Source: Lachnospiraceae bacterium (GTDB lineage Bacteria; Bacillota; Clostridia; Lachnospirales; Lachnospiraceae). Taken from it: a stretch of DNA of 36,242 bases. Below the pieces are notes generated by a model that was given only the letters and a program-made list of their open reading frames with translations, had not been told where the DNA came from and did not search any database. Both the position numbers and the translations under genes were made by a program. Shown here piece after piece: positions 6,598-14,996 of this stretch; position 1 is the stretch's first letter; each line of letters begins with the position of its first letter. The stretch is taken from positions 1 through 36,242 of the forward strand of contig JAFWWB010000006.1 of NCBI GenBank assembly GCA_017518185.1, given 5' to 3'.

Positions 6598-8915
6598 TCC
6601 TCATCTTCCGCAGGGGGGAACTTCTCCCTGAGCACATACCACAGTGCGCCGGTCACACATACGGAGGAATAGGTACCGCAGACTATACCTATTATCAGCG
6701 GCAGCGCAAATTCACGTATGGAAGAGACACCCAGTATGAAAAGCATTATTACCATTATGACCGTGGTCAGTGAGGTAAATATCGAACGTGAAAGAGTCTG
6801 GGTAATACTCCTGTTCACCACCATATCAAGAGTATCCTTATTTCTCTTTCTGCTCTCGTTCTCATTATTGTTTTCCCTCACACGGTCGAATATGACTATG
6901 GTCGCATTTATGGAGTAACCGACTATGGTCAGCATACAGGCGATGAAGGTGGAGGATACGCTGTAGCGTACCAGCGAATAGAAGGTGAGTACCACCAGCA
7001 CGTCATGGATCAGGGCGCACACAGCGCTGGCGCCGAAGCGTATGTCGCTGAACCTGAACCAGATATAGATCAGCATGCAGAGCGTAGCCACCGCAATAGC
7101 CATAAGGGATTCCTTCTTCATCTCGCCTGAGATGGTGGAACCTATGGTCTCGGAGGTTATCTTATCCTCGGTCACGCCGAACTTCGAGAGCATCACATCA
7201 TTGAGAGCCTGTCTCTCATCCACATTCAGAACCCTGGTCTTGAAGATGACCTCGTTGGAATCGTTAACGGTCTGGCTCTGTACGTTTGCATCTCCCGTGA
7301 TCTTTTCAAGCTCGGGATAGACCTGGGATTCTATCTCGGGAAGGGTCATCTGCCTGTCGAAGGCTACTGTGGTTGCTGTACCGCCCTTGAACTCAAGGCT
7401 GTAGTTGAGGGCATCCCCGGTCGTTATCCTGAAGATTATCATGCTGATGATGCCGATGACTATGATACCTATCGATATACCGAAGAAGAGCTTCTTGTTC
7501 TTAAGGAAGTCGATCAGCTTGTCCTTCTTCTCAGTATCGATACTCTTCTCGCTTACGCCCCAGAGGCCCTTTGCCTTAAAGCCTACTGCATAGAAGGCGT
7601 TTACGATGAGCCTGGTCACAGCCAGTGCAGTGAACATGGAGAGCACGATACCTACAGCAAGTGTGTAAGCAAAGCCCTTGACCGTACCGCTGCCCATGAG
7701 CATGAGCACCACAGCCGCGATAAGGGTTGTGATATTACCGTCGATGATAGCGGAAAGAGCCTTCTCGAAACCAGCCTTGATGGCCTCGGCAACAGTGGCT
7801 CCCGCCTTAAGCTCTTCCTTGATACGGGCAAATATAATGACATTGGCATCCACTGCCATACCGACCGAAAGTATGATACCTGCGATACCGGGCAGGGTCA
7901 GCGTCATCTCAAAGAGGTTCATCACCAGGATGACCAGCATACAGTAGAGCACAAGGGCTATGGAGCTTGCGAAGCCCGGCAGTCTGTATACGGTGCACAT
8001 AAGGAGTATCACAAGTATGAGACCGATGAGACCTGCTATGAGCGAGGTCTTTATCGCATCGCTTCCCAGCTGTGCACCTACCACGTTGGATCTCAGCTCC
8101 TGAAGCTCAAGCTTAAGTCCGCCGATACGTATGTTCTGCGCAAGGTTCTCAGCTTCGTTATGATCGCGCATGCCGGTGATCTGAGCCTGGCCTCCTGCAA
8201 TACGCTCATGCACATTGGGCACGCTTAAAAGCTCATTATCATAATATATGGCGATCGTGCCGCGAAGCCCCGGCAGTCCTGCCGCCTCACCGGTCGCATC
8301 CGCAAACCTGACGGAGCCGTCGGTGGAAAGCTGGAGGCTTACTATGTGCTGGGTGGTATTGTACTCATCCGTATAAGCCTTCGCCTCGGAGCTGACCACA
8401 TCGGTACCGGAGAGCACCACGCTGCCCTCTGCCACGATATCCTCGATGGGCTTGCTAAGCTCGAACTCGGGCTTCATGTTCTCGTCATAGACCTGCTGTC
8501 CGCTCTCATCCAGCTTATAGTTATAGTTGAGATTTCCGTTGGGATCCGTAGCCTTGATGAAATACAGGCTTCCGGGGCTTCCCAGATCCTTGAGTATCGC
8601 ATTGGCATCCGTAACACCGGGGATCTCTATGCTTATACGCTTCTTACCCTCGGGATAGACATTTGCCTCCGTGGAATACTGGTCGATACGCTTTCTCAGC
8701 TTGAATACCGTATCGTCAAGATCGGCTGCTGAAGGCTCCTCGTCTCCCACAACCTCGTAGGTGATGGAAACGCCGCCTGCAAGATCAAGACCCAGCTTGG
8801 TCTTCTTTGCGCTTCCGACTCCCGTCTCGTCCACTCCGTACATCACAAGATATCCGAAGCCTGCCAGTGCTCCTATCACCAGCAATAGTACCAAAAAACC
8901 CTGCCACTTTTTCAT
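6594..8915 (-). CDS. secDF: Fused protein-export protein SecDF
   Basis: SecDF uses the proton (or sodium) gradient to pull translocating proteins out of the SecYEG channel. The 773-residue protein holds SecD (helix 1, LGLDLAGG, the P1 head domain, and GMAVDANVIIFARIKEEL in TM4) joined to SecF (YSLEFKGG, SINATIVIFDRVREN and a final helix bundle). The start is the ATG at 8915 (MKKWQG), which has GGAGGGAG 7 nt upstream inside the end of scfB; the longer open frame above it is just scfB read in another frame. The scfB stop lies 2 nt upstream. An oddity: the SecF motif normally written SINDT reads SINAT (Ala671), so one of the aspartates tied to ion coupling is missing. Confidence 0.95.
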   Translation of the reverse strand: MKKWQGFLVLLLVIGALAGFGYLVMYGVDETGVGSAKKTKLGLDLAGGVSITYEVVGDEEPSAADLDDTVFKLRKRIDQYSTEANVYPEGKKRISIEIPGVTDANAILKDLGSPGSLYFIKATDPNGNLNYNYKLDESGQQVYDENMKPEFELSKPIEDIVAEGSVVLSGTDVVSSEAKAYTDEYNTTQHIVSLQLSTDGSVRFADATGEAAGLPGLRGTIAIYYDNELLSVPNVHERIAGGQAQITGMRDHNEAENLAQNIRIGGLKLELQELRSNVVGAQLGSDAIKTSLIAGLIGLILVILLMCTVYRLPGFASSIALVLYCMLVILVMNLFEMTLTLPGIAGIILSVGMAVDANVIIFARIKEELKAGATVAEAIKAGFEKALSAIIDGNITTLIAAVVLMLMGSGTVKGFAYTLAVGIVLSMFTALAVTRLIVNAFYAVGFKAKGLWGVSEKSIDTEKKDKLIDFLKNKKLFFGISIGIIVIGIISMIIFRITTGDALNYSLEFKGGTATTVAFDRQMTLPEIESQVYPELEKITGDANVQSQTVNDSNEVIFKTRVLNVDERQALNDVMLSKFGVTEDKITSETIGSTISGEMKKESLMAIAVATLCMLIYIWFRFSDIRFGASAVCALIHDVLVVLTFYSLVRYSVSSTFIACMLTIVGYSINATIVIFDRVRENNNENESRKRNKDTLDMVVNRSITQTLSRSIFTSLTTVIMVIMLFILGVSSIREFALPLIIGIVCGTYSSVCVTGALWYVLREKFPPAEDEE

Positions 8916-8917
8916 TA

Positions 8918-10297
8918 TTATTCTCCCTCCTGCTCGGCCGCTGCGGCTTTGAGCATTATTGCACATTCTATCCTTTTCCTCTGAAGCTCGCAGCCCGTCT
9001 TGTAGGCTCCGTATATGCTCCCGGTAAAATGCTGTGAATTGGCCATACAACCGCCGCTGCAGTAATATTTTGCAAAGCAGTCGCGGCATTCCGGCTTTGA
9101 ATAAACATTGCAGTCATGGAACTTTTTTCTGAGTCCGGTATTGACTATGCCCTCGGACAGGCTTCCCAGCCTGTACTCAGGCTGGCCGACGAACTGGTGG
9201 CAGGGATAGATATCCCCCCAGGGCGTTACCGAGATATACTCACAGCCCGCGCCGCAGCCCGAAAGCCTCTTATACACACAGGGACCGCATTCAAGATCGA
9301 TATTGAAATGGAAGAAATTAAAGCCCCGTCCCTCTTTCCTTCGTTTGAGCATCTCATCCGCCAGGATATCATACTGCTTTATGAGTTCGGGAATATCCTC
9401 TTCCCTGAGTGCATATTCCTCCTCCGGCGAGGCTACCACCGGCTCCACCGAGATCTGCTCAAAGCCAAGATCCGCGAGATGCAGCACGTCCTGAGAAAAG
9501 TCCGTATTGAGGTGGGTGTAGGTCCCGCGGACATAATAGTTCATCTGGTTCCTGGACTCAGCGGCGTGTATATACTTCGGTATTATCTCATCGTAGCTGC
9601 CCCTTCCGTCCCTGTAGGGCCGCATACGGTCATGTACTTCCTTCCTTCCGTCGATGGAGAGGACCAGATTGCTCATCTCCCTGTTGGCGAATTCCAGTAT
9701 CTCTTCATTTAAGAGCGTACCGTTCGTGGTCAGCGTGAAACGGAAATTCTTGTTCTTTTCCTTTTCTATGCTGCGTCCGTATTCCACCAGGCGCTTTACC
9801 ACATCCCAGTTCAGCAGGGGTTCGCCGCCGAAGAAATCCACCTCAAGGTTCCTTCTGCTCCCGGAATGCTCCACCAGATAGTCCAGAGCCTGCTTGCCGG
9901 TCTCATAGCTCATAAGACCGCAGGGGCCGTAATACTCACCGTCCCCGGCAAAGCAGTACCTGCAGGAAAGATTGCAGGCATGGGCGATATGGAGGCACAT
10001 GGCCTTGACCACACTTTCCCTTTCCGTAAAGGCCTGTACACTCTCTTCGTGTTCATCCTTTGAAAAAAGCCTGCCGCTGTTCTTGAGCTCCAGTATCTCG
10101 GAAAGAGCCTCCTTCCTGTCCACATCCGTAAGGCCGCCTCCAAGGCGGGATACTATCTCGGTATCGGAAAGGCCCTCCGAAAGAGCGCACTCCACCTCAC
10201 CGATGAGGTCATAGACCAGATCATCGACCACATGCACGCTGCCGCTTTCCACGTCCAGCACTATGTTATATCCATGATTTTTGTAACAATGTACCAT
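8918..10297 (-). CDS. scfB: Radical SAM SCIFF peptide maturase
   Basis: This radical SAM/SPASM enzyme forms thioether cross-links between cysteines of the SCIFF precursor and other residues (ranthipeptide class). The 459-residue protein begins MVHCYKNHGYNIVLDVESG, typical of the family's N-terminal peptide-binding region. It carries the radical SAM motif CNLSCRYC, then the GGEPLLNWD segment, and a C-terminal SPASM region with many cysteines (CGPC, CGAGC, PCHQF, CRDCFAKYYCSGGC) for auxiliary iron-sulfur clusters. I choose the ATG at 10297; a TTG four codons upstream is also open, and neither has a strong ribosome site. The precursor gene lies 68 bases upstream with a hairpin between them. It ends 2 nt before secDF. 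Confidence 0.95.
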   Translation of the reverse strand: MVHCYKNHGYNIVLDVESGSVHVVDDLVYDLIGEVECALSEGLSDTEIVSRLGGGLTDVDRKEALSEILELKNSGRLFSKDEHEESVQAFTERESVVKAMCLHIAHACNLSCRYCFAGDGEYYGPCGLMSYETGKQALDYLVEHSGSRRNLEVDFFGGEPLLNWDVVKRLVEYGRSIEKEKNKNFRFTLTTNGTLLNEEILEFANREMSNLVLSIDGRKEVHDRMRPYRDGRGSYDEIIPKYIHAAESRNQMNYYVRGTYTHLNTDFSQDVLHLADLGFEQISVEPVVASPEEEYALREEDIPELIKQYDILADEMLKRRKEGRGFNFFHFNIDLECGPCVYKRLSGCGAGCEYISVTPWGDIYPCHQFVGQPEYRLGSLSEGIVNTGLRKKFHDCNVYSKPECRDCFAKYYCSGGCMANSQHFTGSIYGAYKTGCELQRKRIECAIMLKAAAAEQEGE

Positions 10298-10312
10298 CTT
10301 GACACACAAATG

Positions 10313-10340
10313 GAGCAGGGAAGGCTTCCCCTCCCTACTC
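10313..10340 (-). promoter_or_regulatory. Hairpin between scfA and scfB
   Basis: In the 68-nt gap, GAGTAGGGA (10332-10340) can pair with TCCCTGCTC (10313-10321) including one G-U pair, and a shorter internal stem is also possible. No T-run follows, so it is not a standard terminator. It may protect the scfA message or lower scfB translation, as scfB has a weak ribosome site. Confidence 0.45.
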
Positions 10341-10365
10341 TTTTCATTTAATTAACCGTTTACGT

Positions 10366-10524
10366 TCAGTTCTTCTTAGCCTTGCTCACCTGCTCGCAGC
10401 TCTGGTTTCCTACTGTGCAGCTGGTCTTGCAGGCTGACTGGCAGGATGTCTGGCACTCGCCGCAGCCGCCGTTCTTAAGGCTCTCCTTGAAATCCCTGGT
10501 ATTGAGTGTTCTGATATGCTTCAT
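10366..10524 (-). CDS. scfA: SCIFF ranthipeptide precursor (52 aa)
   Basis: This is the substrate peptide of ScfB. The name stands for six cysteines in forty-five residues: here Cys21, 24, 28, 32, 36 and 43 of 52. The leader reads MKHIRTLNTRDFKESL and the core starts GGCGECQTSCQ, a close match to the family pattern in which an N-terminal leader binds the maturase and Cys residues are linked to nearby Thr/Ser/Asn/Gln alpha or other carbons. The ATG at 10524 has GGAGG 8 nt upstream, and a near-consensus promoter is 33 bases above that start. It is too short for ordinary gene finding but the match is clear. Its cellular role is not established; it is found almost throughout Clostridia. Confidence 0.96.
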   Translation of the reverse strand: MKHIRTLNTRDFKESLKNGGCGECQTSCQSACKTSCTVGNQSCEQVSKAKKN

Positions 10525-10556
10525 TTTTTCTACCTCCGTGTTGATATAGCTTTGAT

Positions 10557-10585
10557 ACTATAACATACTTCTTAATCATATGCAA
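10557..10585 (-). promoter_or_regulatory. Promoter of the scfA-guaA operon
   Basis: On the minus strand TTGCAT (10580-10585), a 17-base spacer and TATAGT (10557-10562) precede scfA. Transcription would start near 10550. This is the only good promoter seen before the terminator at 1.5 kb, so it may drive all eight genes. Confidence 0.7.
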
Positions 10586-10590
10586 GCATG

Positions 10591-10619
10591 TTGAAAAACC
10601 TTTATCATTGTGATAAAAT
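10591..10619 (+). promoter_or_regulatory. Promoter of the CNNM/CBS gene, with overlapping palindrome
   Basis: TTGAAA (10591-10596), a 17-base spacer and TAAAAT (10614-10619) form a good sigma-A promoter. A perfect palindrome TTTATCA-TTG-TGATAAA (10601-10617) covers the spacer and most of the -10 box, a common place for a repressor to bind. The predicted start of transcription (about 10626) is almost at the ATG at 10628. Confidence 0.6.
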
Positions 10620-10627
10620 TCACCATT

Positions 10628-11920
10628 ATGGAAACACATCAGATCATAGAGTCCTGCATATTATTTATGCTCCTTCTGCTTTCCGCCTTCTTTTCCTCTG
10701 CGGAAACTGCTTTTACCACGGTAAAAAAGATGAGGCTGCGCACACTTGCTGAGGAAAAGCCCGGCGGACGTGCCGCGCTTGCACTCAAGGTGCTGGAAAA
10801 TCCCAGCAAGGCACTCTCGGCCATACTGATCGGGAACAACGTGGTAAACATCTCCGCTTCCGCCCTCTCAGCTGTGCTTGCGGCAGAGCTCTTCGGCAGC
10901 TTTGCGGTAGGTATCGCCACGGGCATACTTACGGTGCTGGTGCTTCTCTTCGGGGAGATCATCCCCAAGACCCTCGCCCTCCGCAAAAATGAAAAGTACG
11001 CCATGAGCTATGCTCCCATGATCCATGCCCTTTGCTTCATCCTTACTCCCCTTATCTTCCTGGTGGACAAGATCTCAAACCTTATACTCAGGATGATGGG
11101 TGTGGATCCAGGCAGCAAGGTCATAAGCATCACCGAAGCAGAGCTTCTGGGCTATGTTGATGTCAGCCATGAGGAAGGGATAATCGAAAGCGGTGAGCGG
11201 GAAATGATACATAATATGTTTGATTTTTCCGATGCCGTGGCCCGGGACATCATGATACCCAGGGTCTCAATGGTGACGGCGGATGTCCACTCCGGCTATG
11301 ATGAGGTCATGGCTCTCTTCAGGGAGCATATGTATACCCGCATCCCGGTTTACGAGGAAAGCACCGACAACATCATCGGCGTTCTCAACATAAAAGACAT
11401 GATATTCATAGAGGATCCCGGACGTTTCCATCTGAGAAAACTAATGCGTGAAGTCTACTATACTTATGAGTACAAAAAGATCCCGGATCTGCTCCAGGAA
11501 ATGCGCAGGAAGAGCATGCCCATATCCATAGTGCTGAATGAATACGGAAGCTGTGAGGGCATGATAAGCATGGAGGATCTGGTGGAGGAGATAATCGGCC
11601 AGATACGTGACGAATACGATGCCGATGAAGCAGAGTTCATAAAGCCCGCCGGTGAGGGAGAATACCTGGTGGACGGTACCGTAAAGCTGGACGATGTCAA
11701 CGAATTCCTGGGCACCGACTATGACAGCGAGGACTATGATTCCATCAGCGGAATAATAATAGAAAAGCTCGGTGACCGCATCCCCGGAGAAGGGGAATCC
11801 GTCTCTCTGGAAGACGGCACTGTGCTAAAGGTTGAAAAACTCGGAAATAACAGGATAGACACCGTAAGGCTCACACTCCCGAAAAAAGAAGATCCTCCCG
11901 AGGGGGAGGATAAAGCTTAA
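10628..11920 (+). CDS. CNNM/CBS/CorC-type membrane protein (hemolysin-like)
   Basis: The 430-residue protein belongs to the CorB/CNNM group of magnesium transport-related proteins, often annotated hemolysin. The N-terminal CNNM domain has about four helices (LLLLSAFFSSAETAF, ILIGNNVVNI, FGEIIPKTLALR); it is followed by two CBS motifs (VARDIMIPR, RIPVYEESTDNIIGVLNIKD, MPISIVLNEYGSCEGMISMEDLVEEI) that bind adenine nucleotides, and a CorC/HlyC transporter-associated domain. It probably exports or senses Mg2+. I choose the ATG at 10628 since it gives the family's N-terminus; a GTG at 10610 is open too. No ribosome site precedes either, which with the promoter position suggests a leaderless message. 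It converges on rlmB with a 4-nt overlap. Confidence 0.9.
   Translation: METHQIIESCILFMLLLLSAFFSSAETAFTTVKKMRLRTLAEEKPGGRAALALKVLENPSKALSAILIGNNVVNISASALSAVLAAELFGSFAVGIATGILTVLVLLFGEIIPKTLALRKNEKYAMSYAPMIHALCFILTPLIFLVDKISNLILRMMGVDPGSKVISITEAELLGYVDVSHEEGIIESGEREMIHNMFDFSDAVARDIMIPRVSMVTADVHSGYDEVMALFREHMYTRIPVYEESTDNIIGVLNIKDMIFIEDPGRFHLRKLMREVYYTYEYKKIPDLLQEMRRKSMPISIVLNEYGSCEGMISMEDLVEEIIGQIRDEYDADEAEFIKPAGEGEYLVDGTVKLDDVNEFLGTDYDSEDYDSISGIIIEKLGDRIPGEGESVSLEDGTVLKVEKLGNNRIDTVRLTLPKKEDPPEGEDKA
11881..11911 (-). terminator. Intrinsic terminator of the ispF-cysS-rlmB operon
   Basis: ATCCTCCC (11892-11899) and GGGAGGAT (11904-11911) form an 8-bp stem with a 4-nt loop. On the minus strand it is followed by CTTCTTTTTTC. 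It lies 6 nt after the rlmB stop and within the last codons of the convergent CNNM gene. Confidence 0.8.
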
Positions 11921-12660
11921 GCGAAATCTCTCTGTCTGACGGCTTCGTAGGCCAGCACTGCCGCCGCCACCGAAGCATTCAGGGAATCCAGCTCACCCTT
12001 CATGGGTATGGAACATTTCAGATCGCATTTTTCCCTTACCAGTCTGCTGACCCCGTCTCCCTCAGATCCTACAATAAGAGCAAGCGGTCCCGTCAGATCA
12101 CACTTATACATCAATTCCCCGTCCATATCGGCGCAGGCTGTCCATATGCCCTTCTCCTTCAGTTCGTCCACCGTACGGCCGATATTGGTTACTCTGGCCA
12201 CAGGCACATGATTAAGAGCTCCCGCTGAGGTACGCTCTACGGTGGCCGTAAGTCCGGCAGCCCTGTTCTTGGGTATTATGACACCATGGGCACCGGCCTG
12301 ATGGGCCGTACGGATAATGGCTCCCAGATTATGGGGATCCTCTATGCCGTCCAGCACGAAGATAAAGGGCGGCTCATTCTTCGCTTCCGCCGCCGCCAGT
12401 ATATCAGATACCTCCGCATACTCCATGACAGAAGTCACCGCAATGACCCCCTGGTGCCTGCCGGTCTGTGACATCTGGTCCAGCCTGTCCTTATCCACGT
12501 ACCTTATCATGGTATCGTGCTTCTTTGCTTCCCTTTTGATACTCATGACCGGGCCGTCATGGCAGCCGTCCAGCACATAGAGCTTATCCACGGTCCTGCC
12601 TGAACGATAGGCCTCCATCACGGCATTTCTGCCTTCTATCTGTGATTCATTTACCGCCAT
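11917..12660 (-). CDS. rlmB: 23S rRNA 2'-O-ribose methyltransferase, RlmB/TrmH family
   Basis: A SPOUT-class enzyme that methylates a ribose 2'-hydroxyl in 23S rRNA (G2251 in E. coli RlmB). The 247-residue protein has the N-terminal substrate-binding part (QIEGRNAVMEAYRSG), then the knot motifs VLDGIEDPHNLGAIIRTA, IVGSEGDGVSRLV and SLNASVAAAVLAYE. The ATG at 12660 (MAVNESQIEGRN) is preferred over a TTG start six codons upstream; it overlaps mrnC by 14 nt. cysS, mrnC and rlmB in this order is a standard Firmicutes cluster. The exact target base is inferred from the family, and TrmH-like tRNA activity cannot be excluded. Confidence 0.92.
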   Translation of the reverse strand: MAVNESQIEGRNAVMEAYRSGRTVDKLYVLDGCHDGPVMSIKREAKKHDTMIRYVDKDRLDQMSQTGRHQGVIAVTSVMEYAEVSDILAAAEAKNEPPFIFVLDGIEDPHNLGAIIRTAHQAGAHGVIIPKNRAAGLTATVERTSAGALNHVPVARVTNIGRTVDELKEKGIWTACADMDGELMYKCDLTGPLALIVGSEGDGVSRLVREKCDLKCSIPMKGELDSLNASVAAAVLAYEAVRQRDFA

Positions 12661-13051
12661 TTTTCTTACCTGCCTCAAGTATACGGACAGCCTTTTCCAT
12701 CAGTTCCTCTGCCCGTTCTGTCTTGCCGTTGATATACAGCCAGCCTATGACAGCTTCAAAGCCCGTAGCCCTGTGATAGTCAGCGGGACTGCCGTTCTTA
12801 GGCATCGTATGGGGCTTTGAATTACGCCCCCGTTTATAGATATCCTGTTCTTCTTCACTAAGCTCCTCCATCAGCGCCGTTACCGCCTTCGACTGTGCGC
12901 CGGCGCTTACCAGGCCGATGGACTGCTTATGGTATCTCTCCACAGGGACATTGCCCATGCTGCTCACAAGATGGAGCCTTACATACTGCTCATACACCGC
13001 ATCTCCCAGGTAGGCGTAGCCCAATGGGGATAGGTTCAGGCTTTCTCCCAT
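12647..13051 (-). CDS. mrnC: Mini-ribonuclease III
   Basis: MrnC is an RNase III catalytic domain without the double-stranded RNA-binding domain; in Bacillus it trims the ends of 23S rRNA precursor. The 134-residue protein shows LSPLGYAYLGDAVYEQYVR, where the Asp and Glu belong to the metal-binding active site, and a later GRNSKPHTMPK and YHRATGFEAVIGWLY, typical of the family. Its ATG overlaps the cysS end by 16 nt and its end overlaps rlmB by 14 nt. Length and context agree with the family. Confidence 0.94.
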   Translation of the reverse strand: MGESLNLSPLGYAYLGDAVYEQYVRLHLVSSMGNVPVERYHKQSIGLVSAGAQSKAVTALMEELSEEEQDIYKRGRNSKPHTMPKNGSPADYHRATGFEAVIGWLYINGKTERAEELMEKAVRILEAGKKNGGK

Positions 13052-14433
13052 TTCACGCCTTCCCTCGTATCCTTTATGACTATGCCCTTTGCGGCAAGTT
13101 CATCCCTGATGGCGTCTGCCCTGACAAAATCCTTTGCCGCCTTAGCCTGCCGCCTCTCCTCGATCTTTGCCTCCACAAAGGCTTTAAGATCGTCGTCCAC
13201 ACTCTCTTCTTCAGCCTCTTCCAGGAGCTTGAGAGCCAGGACTTCATCGAAGCTCTCCACCAGCTTACGCTTGGTAGCATCGTTGAGTTCCGATTTCAGC
13301 ACATCATAGAGCACCGTAAAGGCCATGGAGGTGTTGATGTCATCACCTATGGCTTCCGCAAATTTCTTCCTCTGCTCAGCGAAGGCGGTCTCATCCACCT
13401 CACCGTCAGCCTTGAGCTCCAGGCAGCGTTTTTTAAGCTTTGTATAGGCATTGCTCATCTGCTCCAGCACATCCCAGGAGAACTCCAGGGGCTTACGGTA
13501 ATGGGACTGGAGGCAGAAGTACCTGTATGCCAGTGGATCGTAGCCCTTCTCCACCAGGGAAGATACGGTAAGAAAACCGCCGGCGGACTTGCTCATCTTT
13601 CCGCCCTTATCCACAAGGTGATGGACATGGAACCAGTAACGGCACCAGGGATGACCGAGATAGGCCTCGCTCTGGGCGATCTCATTGGTATGGTGGGGAA
13701 AGATATTGTCCACTCCGCCGCAGTGTATATCCATATACTCCCCGAGATGCTTTATGCCTATGCAGGAGCACTCTATGTGCCAGCCCGGATAACCCAGTCC
13801 CCAGGGGCTCTCCCATTTAAGCTCCTGATCCTCAAACTTTGACTTTGTGAACCAGAGCACGAAGTCGCTCTTATTGCGCTTGTTGGTATCCTCATCCACA
13901 TCGTCACGTACGCCCACCATCAGTTCCTCTTCATTCTGCTTTGAGAGGGTATAATAGCTTTCGGGCTTTGAAGTATCAAAGTAAACGTTATCACCGGCCT
14001 TATAGGCATAGCCCTTCTCCAGCAGCACCTCTATCATATGTATAAAATCGTCGATGCAGTGGGTGGCAGGCTCCACCACCTCGGGCATGCGCATGTTCAG
14101 CGCGTTGAAATCCGTGAAAAAGGCCCTGGTATAGAAATCAGCGATCTCCATGACTGTCTTATGCTCACGTTTCGCGCCCTTGAGCATCTTGTCCTCTCCG
14201 GTATCCGCATCGGAAGACAAGTGTCCCACATCGGTGATGTTCATGACGCGCTTCACGTCATAACCTTCATAAGCCAGTCCCCGGACCAGGATATCCTCAC
14301 ATATGTATGTCCTGAGGTTACCTATGTGGGCAAAATGATATACGGTAGGGCCACAGGTATAAACCTTCGCCTTTCCCTCCTCGTGAGGTACGAATTCCTC
14401 GACTTTTCTTGTTTTGGTGTTATAGATCCTCAT
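13036..14433 (-). CDS. cysS: Cysteinyl-tRNA synthetase
   Basis: This class I synthetase attaches cysteine to tRNA-Cys. The 465-residue protein has [15 protein letters not shown] (the zinc-ligand cysteine and the HIGN form of the HIGH motif), [10 protein letters not shown] with further zinc ligands, and [11 protein letters not shown], the KMSKS loop. The length is normal. The ATG at 14433 has GGGAGG upstream and overlaps the ispF stop as ATGA. No T-box leader is seen; the gene lies within an operon, so regulation would come from the promoter at 17.3 kb. Confidence 0.97.
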   Translation of the reverse strand: MRIYNTKTRKVEEFVPHEEGKAKVYTCGPTVYHFAHIGNLRTYICEDILVRGLAYEGYDVKRVMNITDVGHLSSDADTGEDKMLKGAKREHKTVMEIADFYTRAFFTDFNALNMRMPEVVEPATHCIDDFIHMIEVLLEKGYAYKAGDNVYFDTSKPESYYTLSKQNEEELMVGVRDDVDEDTNKRNKSDFVLWFTKSKFEDQELKWESPWGLGYPGWHIECSCIGIKHLGEYMDIHCGGVDNIFPHHTNEIAQSEAYLGHPWCRYWFHVHHLVDKGGKMSKSAGGFLTVSSLVEKGYDPLAYRYFCLQSHYRKPLEFSWDVLEQMSNAYTKLKKRCLELKADGEVDETAFAEQRKKFAEAIGDDINTSMAFTVLYDVLKSELNDATKRKLVESFDEVLALKLLEEAEEESVDDDLKAFVEAKIEERRQAKAAKDFVRADAIRDELAAKGIVIKDTREGVKWEKA

Positions 14434-14996
14434 GTTTCCTCCCTGTTTACTGCAAACGCTTCACGGCCGGGACAGCCTGCACATCCTGCACATCCCCCGG
14501 TCACATCTGCCGAAGCCCTCTCCCTTATATCTGCCAGCAGGCATACAGCCTGGGCTGCAATGCCCTCCTGCCGTCCGGTAAAGCCCAGATGCTCCTCCGT
14601 GGTAGCCTTTATATTTATACAGTTTATGTCGATATCCAGAGTCTCCGAATAGCGCTTCCGAATATCCTCTATATAAGGCCTGAGCTTCGGCGCCTGCGCA
14701 ATGACCGTGGCATCGATATTCTCTATGAAGTAACCCTGTTCCTCTATAAGCTCCTTTGTCCGTTCCAGCAGCTTAAAGCTGTCCACTCCCTTTAGACCGG
14801 GATCCGTATCCGGGAAATGAAGTCCTATGTCTCCCAGAGCCGCCGCTCCCAGCAGCGCATCCATAATGGCGTGGGTCAGCACATCCGCATCCGAATGTCC
14901 GATGAGGCCCTTATCCCAGGGGATCTTTATCCCGCCTATGATAAGGTCGCAGCCTTCTCCCAGGCGGTGCACGTCATACCCGTTTCCTATACGCAT
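14430..14996 (-). CDS. ispF: 2-C-methyl-D-erythritol 2,4-cyclodiphosphate synthase with Cys-rich tail
   Basis: IspF forms the cyclodiphosphate in the MEP route to isoprenoids. The protein starts [15 protein letters not shown], with the zinc ligands Asp8 and His10; [31 protein letters not shown] and later [20 protein letters not shown] are the other active-site segments. Confidence 0.95.
   Translation of the reverse strand: MRIGNGYDVHRLGEGCDLIIGGIKIPWDKGLIGHSDADVLTHAIMDALLGAAALGDIGLHFPDTDPGLKGVDSFKLLERTKELIEEQGYFIENIDATVIAQAPKLRPYIEDIRKRYSETLDIDINCINIKATTEEHLGFTGRQEGIAAQAVCLLADIRERASADVTGGCAGCAGCPGREAFAVNREET

Noticed and set aside
12895-13842. A 315-codon open frame on the plus strand
   Set aside because: It is antisense to cysS and mrnC, both firmly identified.
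13036-14700. A T-box leader for cysS
   Set aside because: The upstream sequence is ispF coding region and shows no specifier loop or T-box sequence that I can find.
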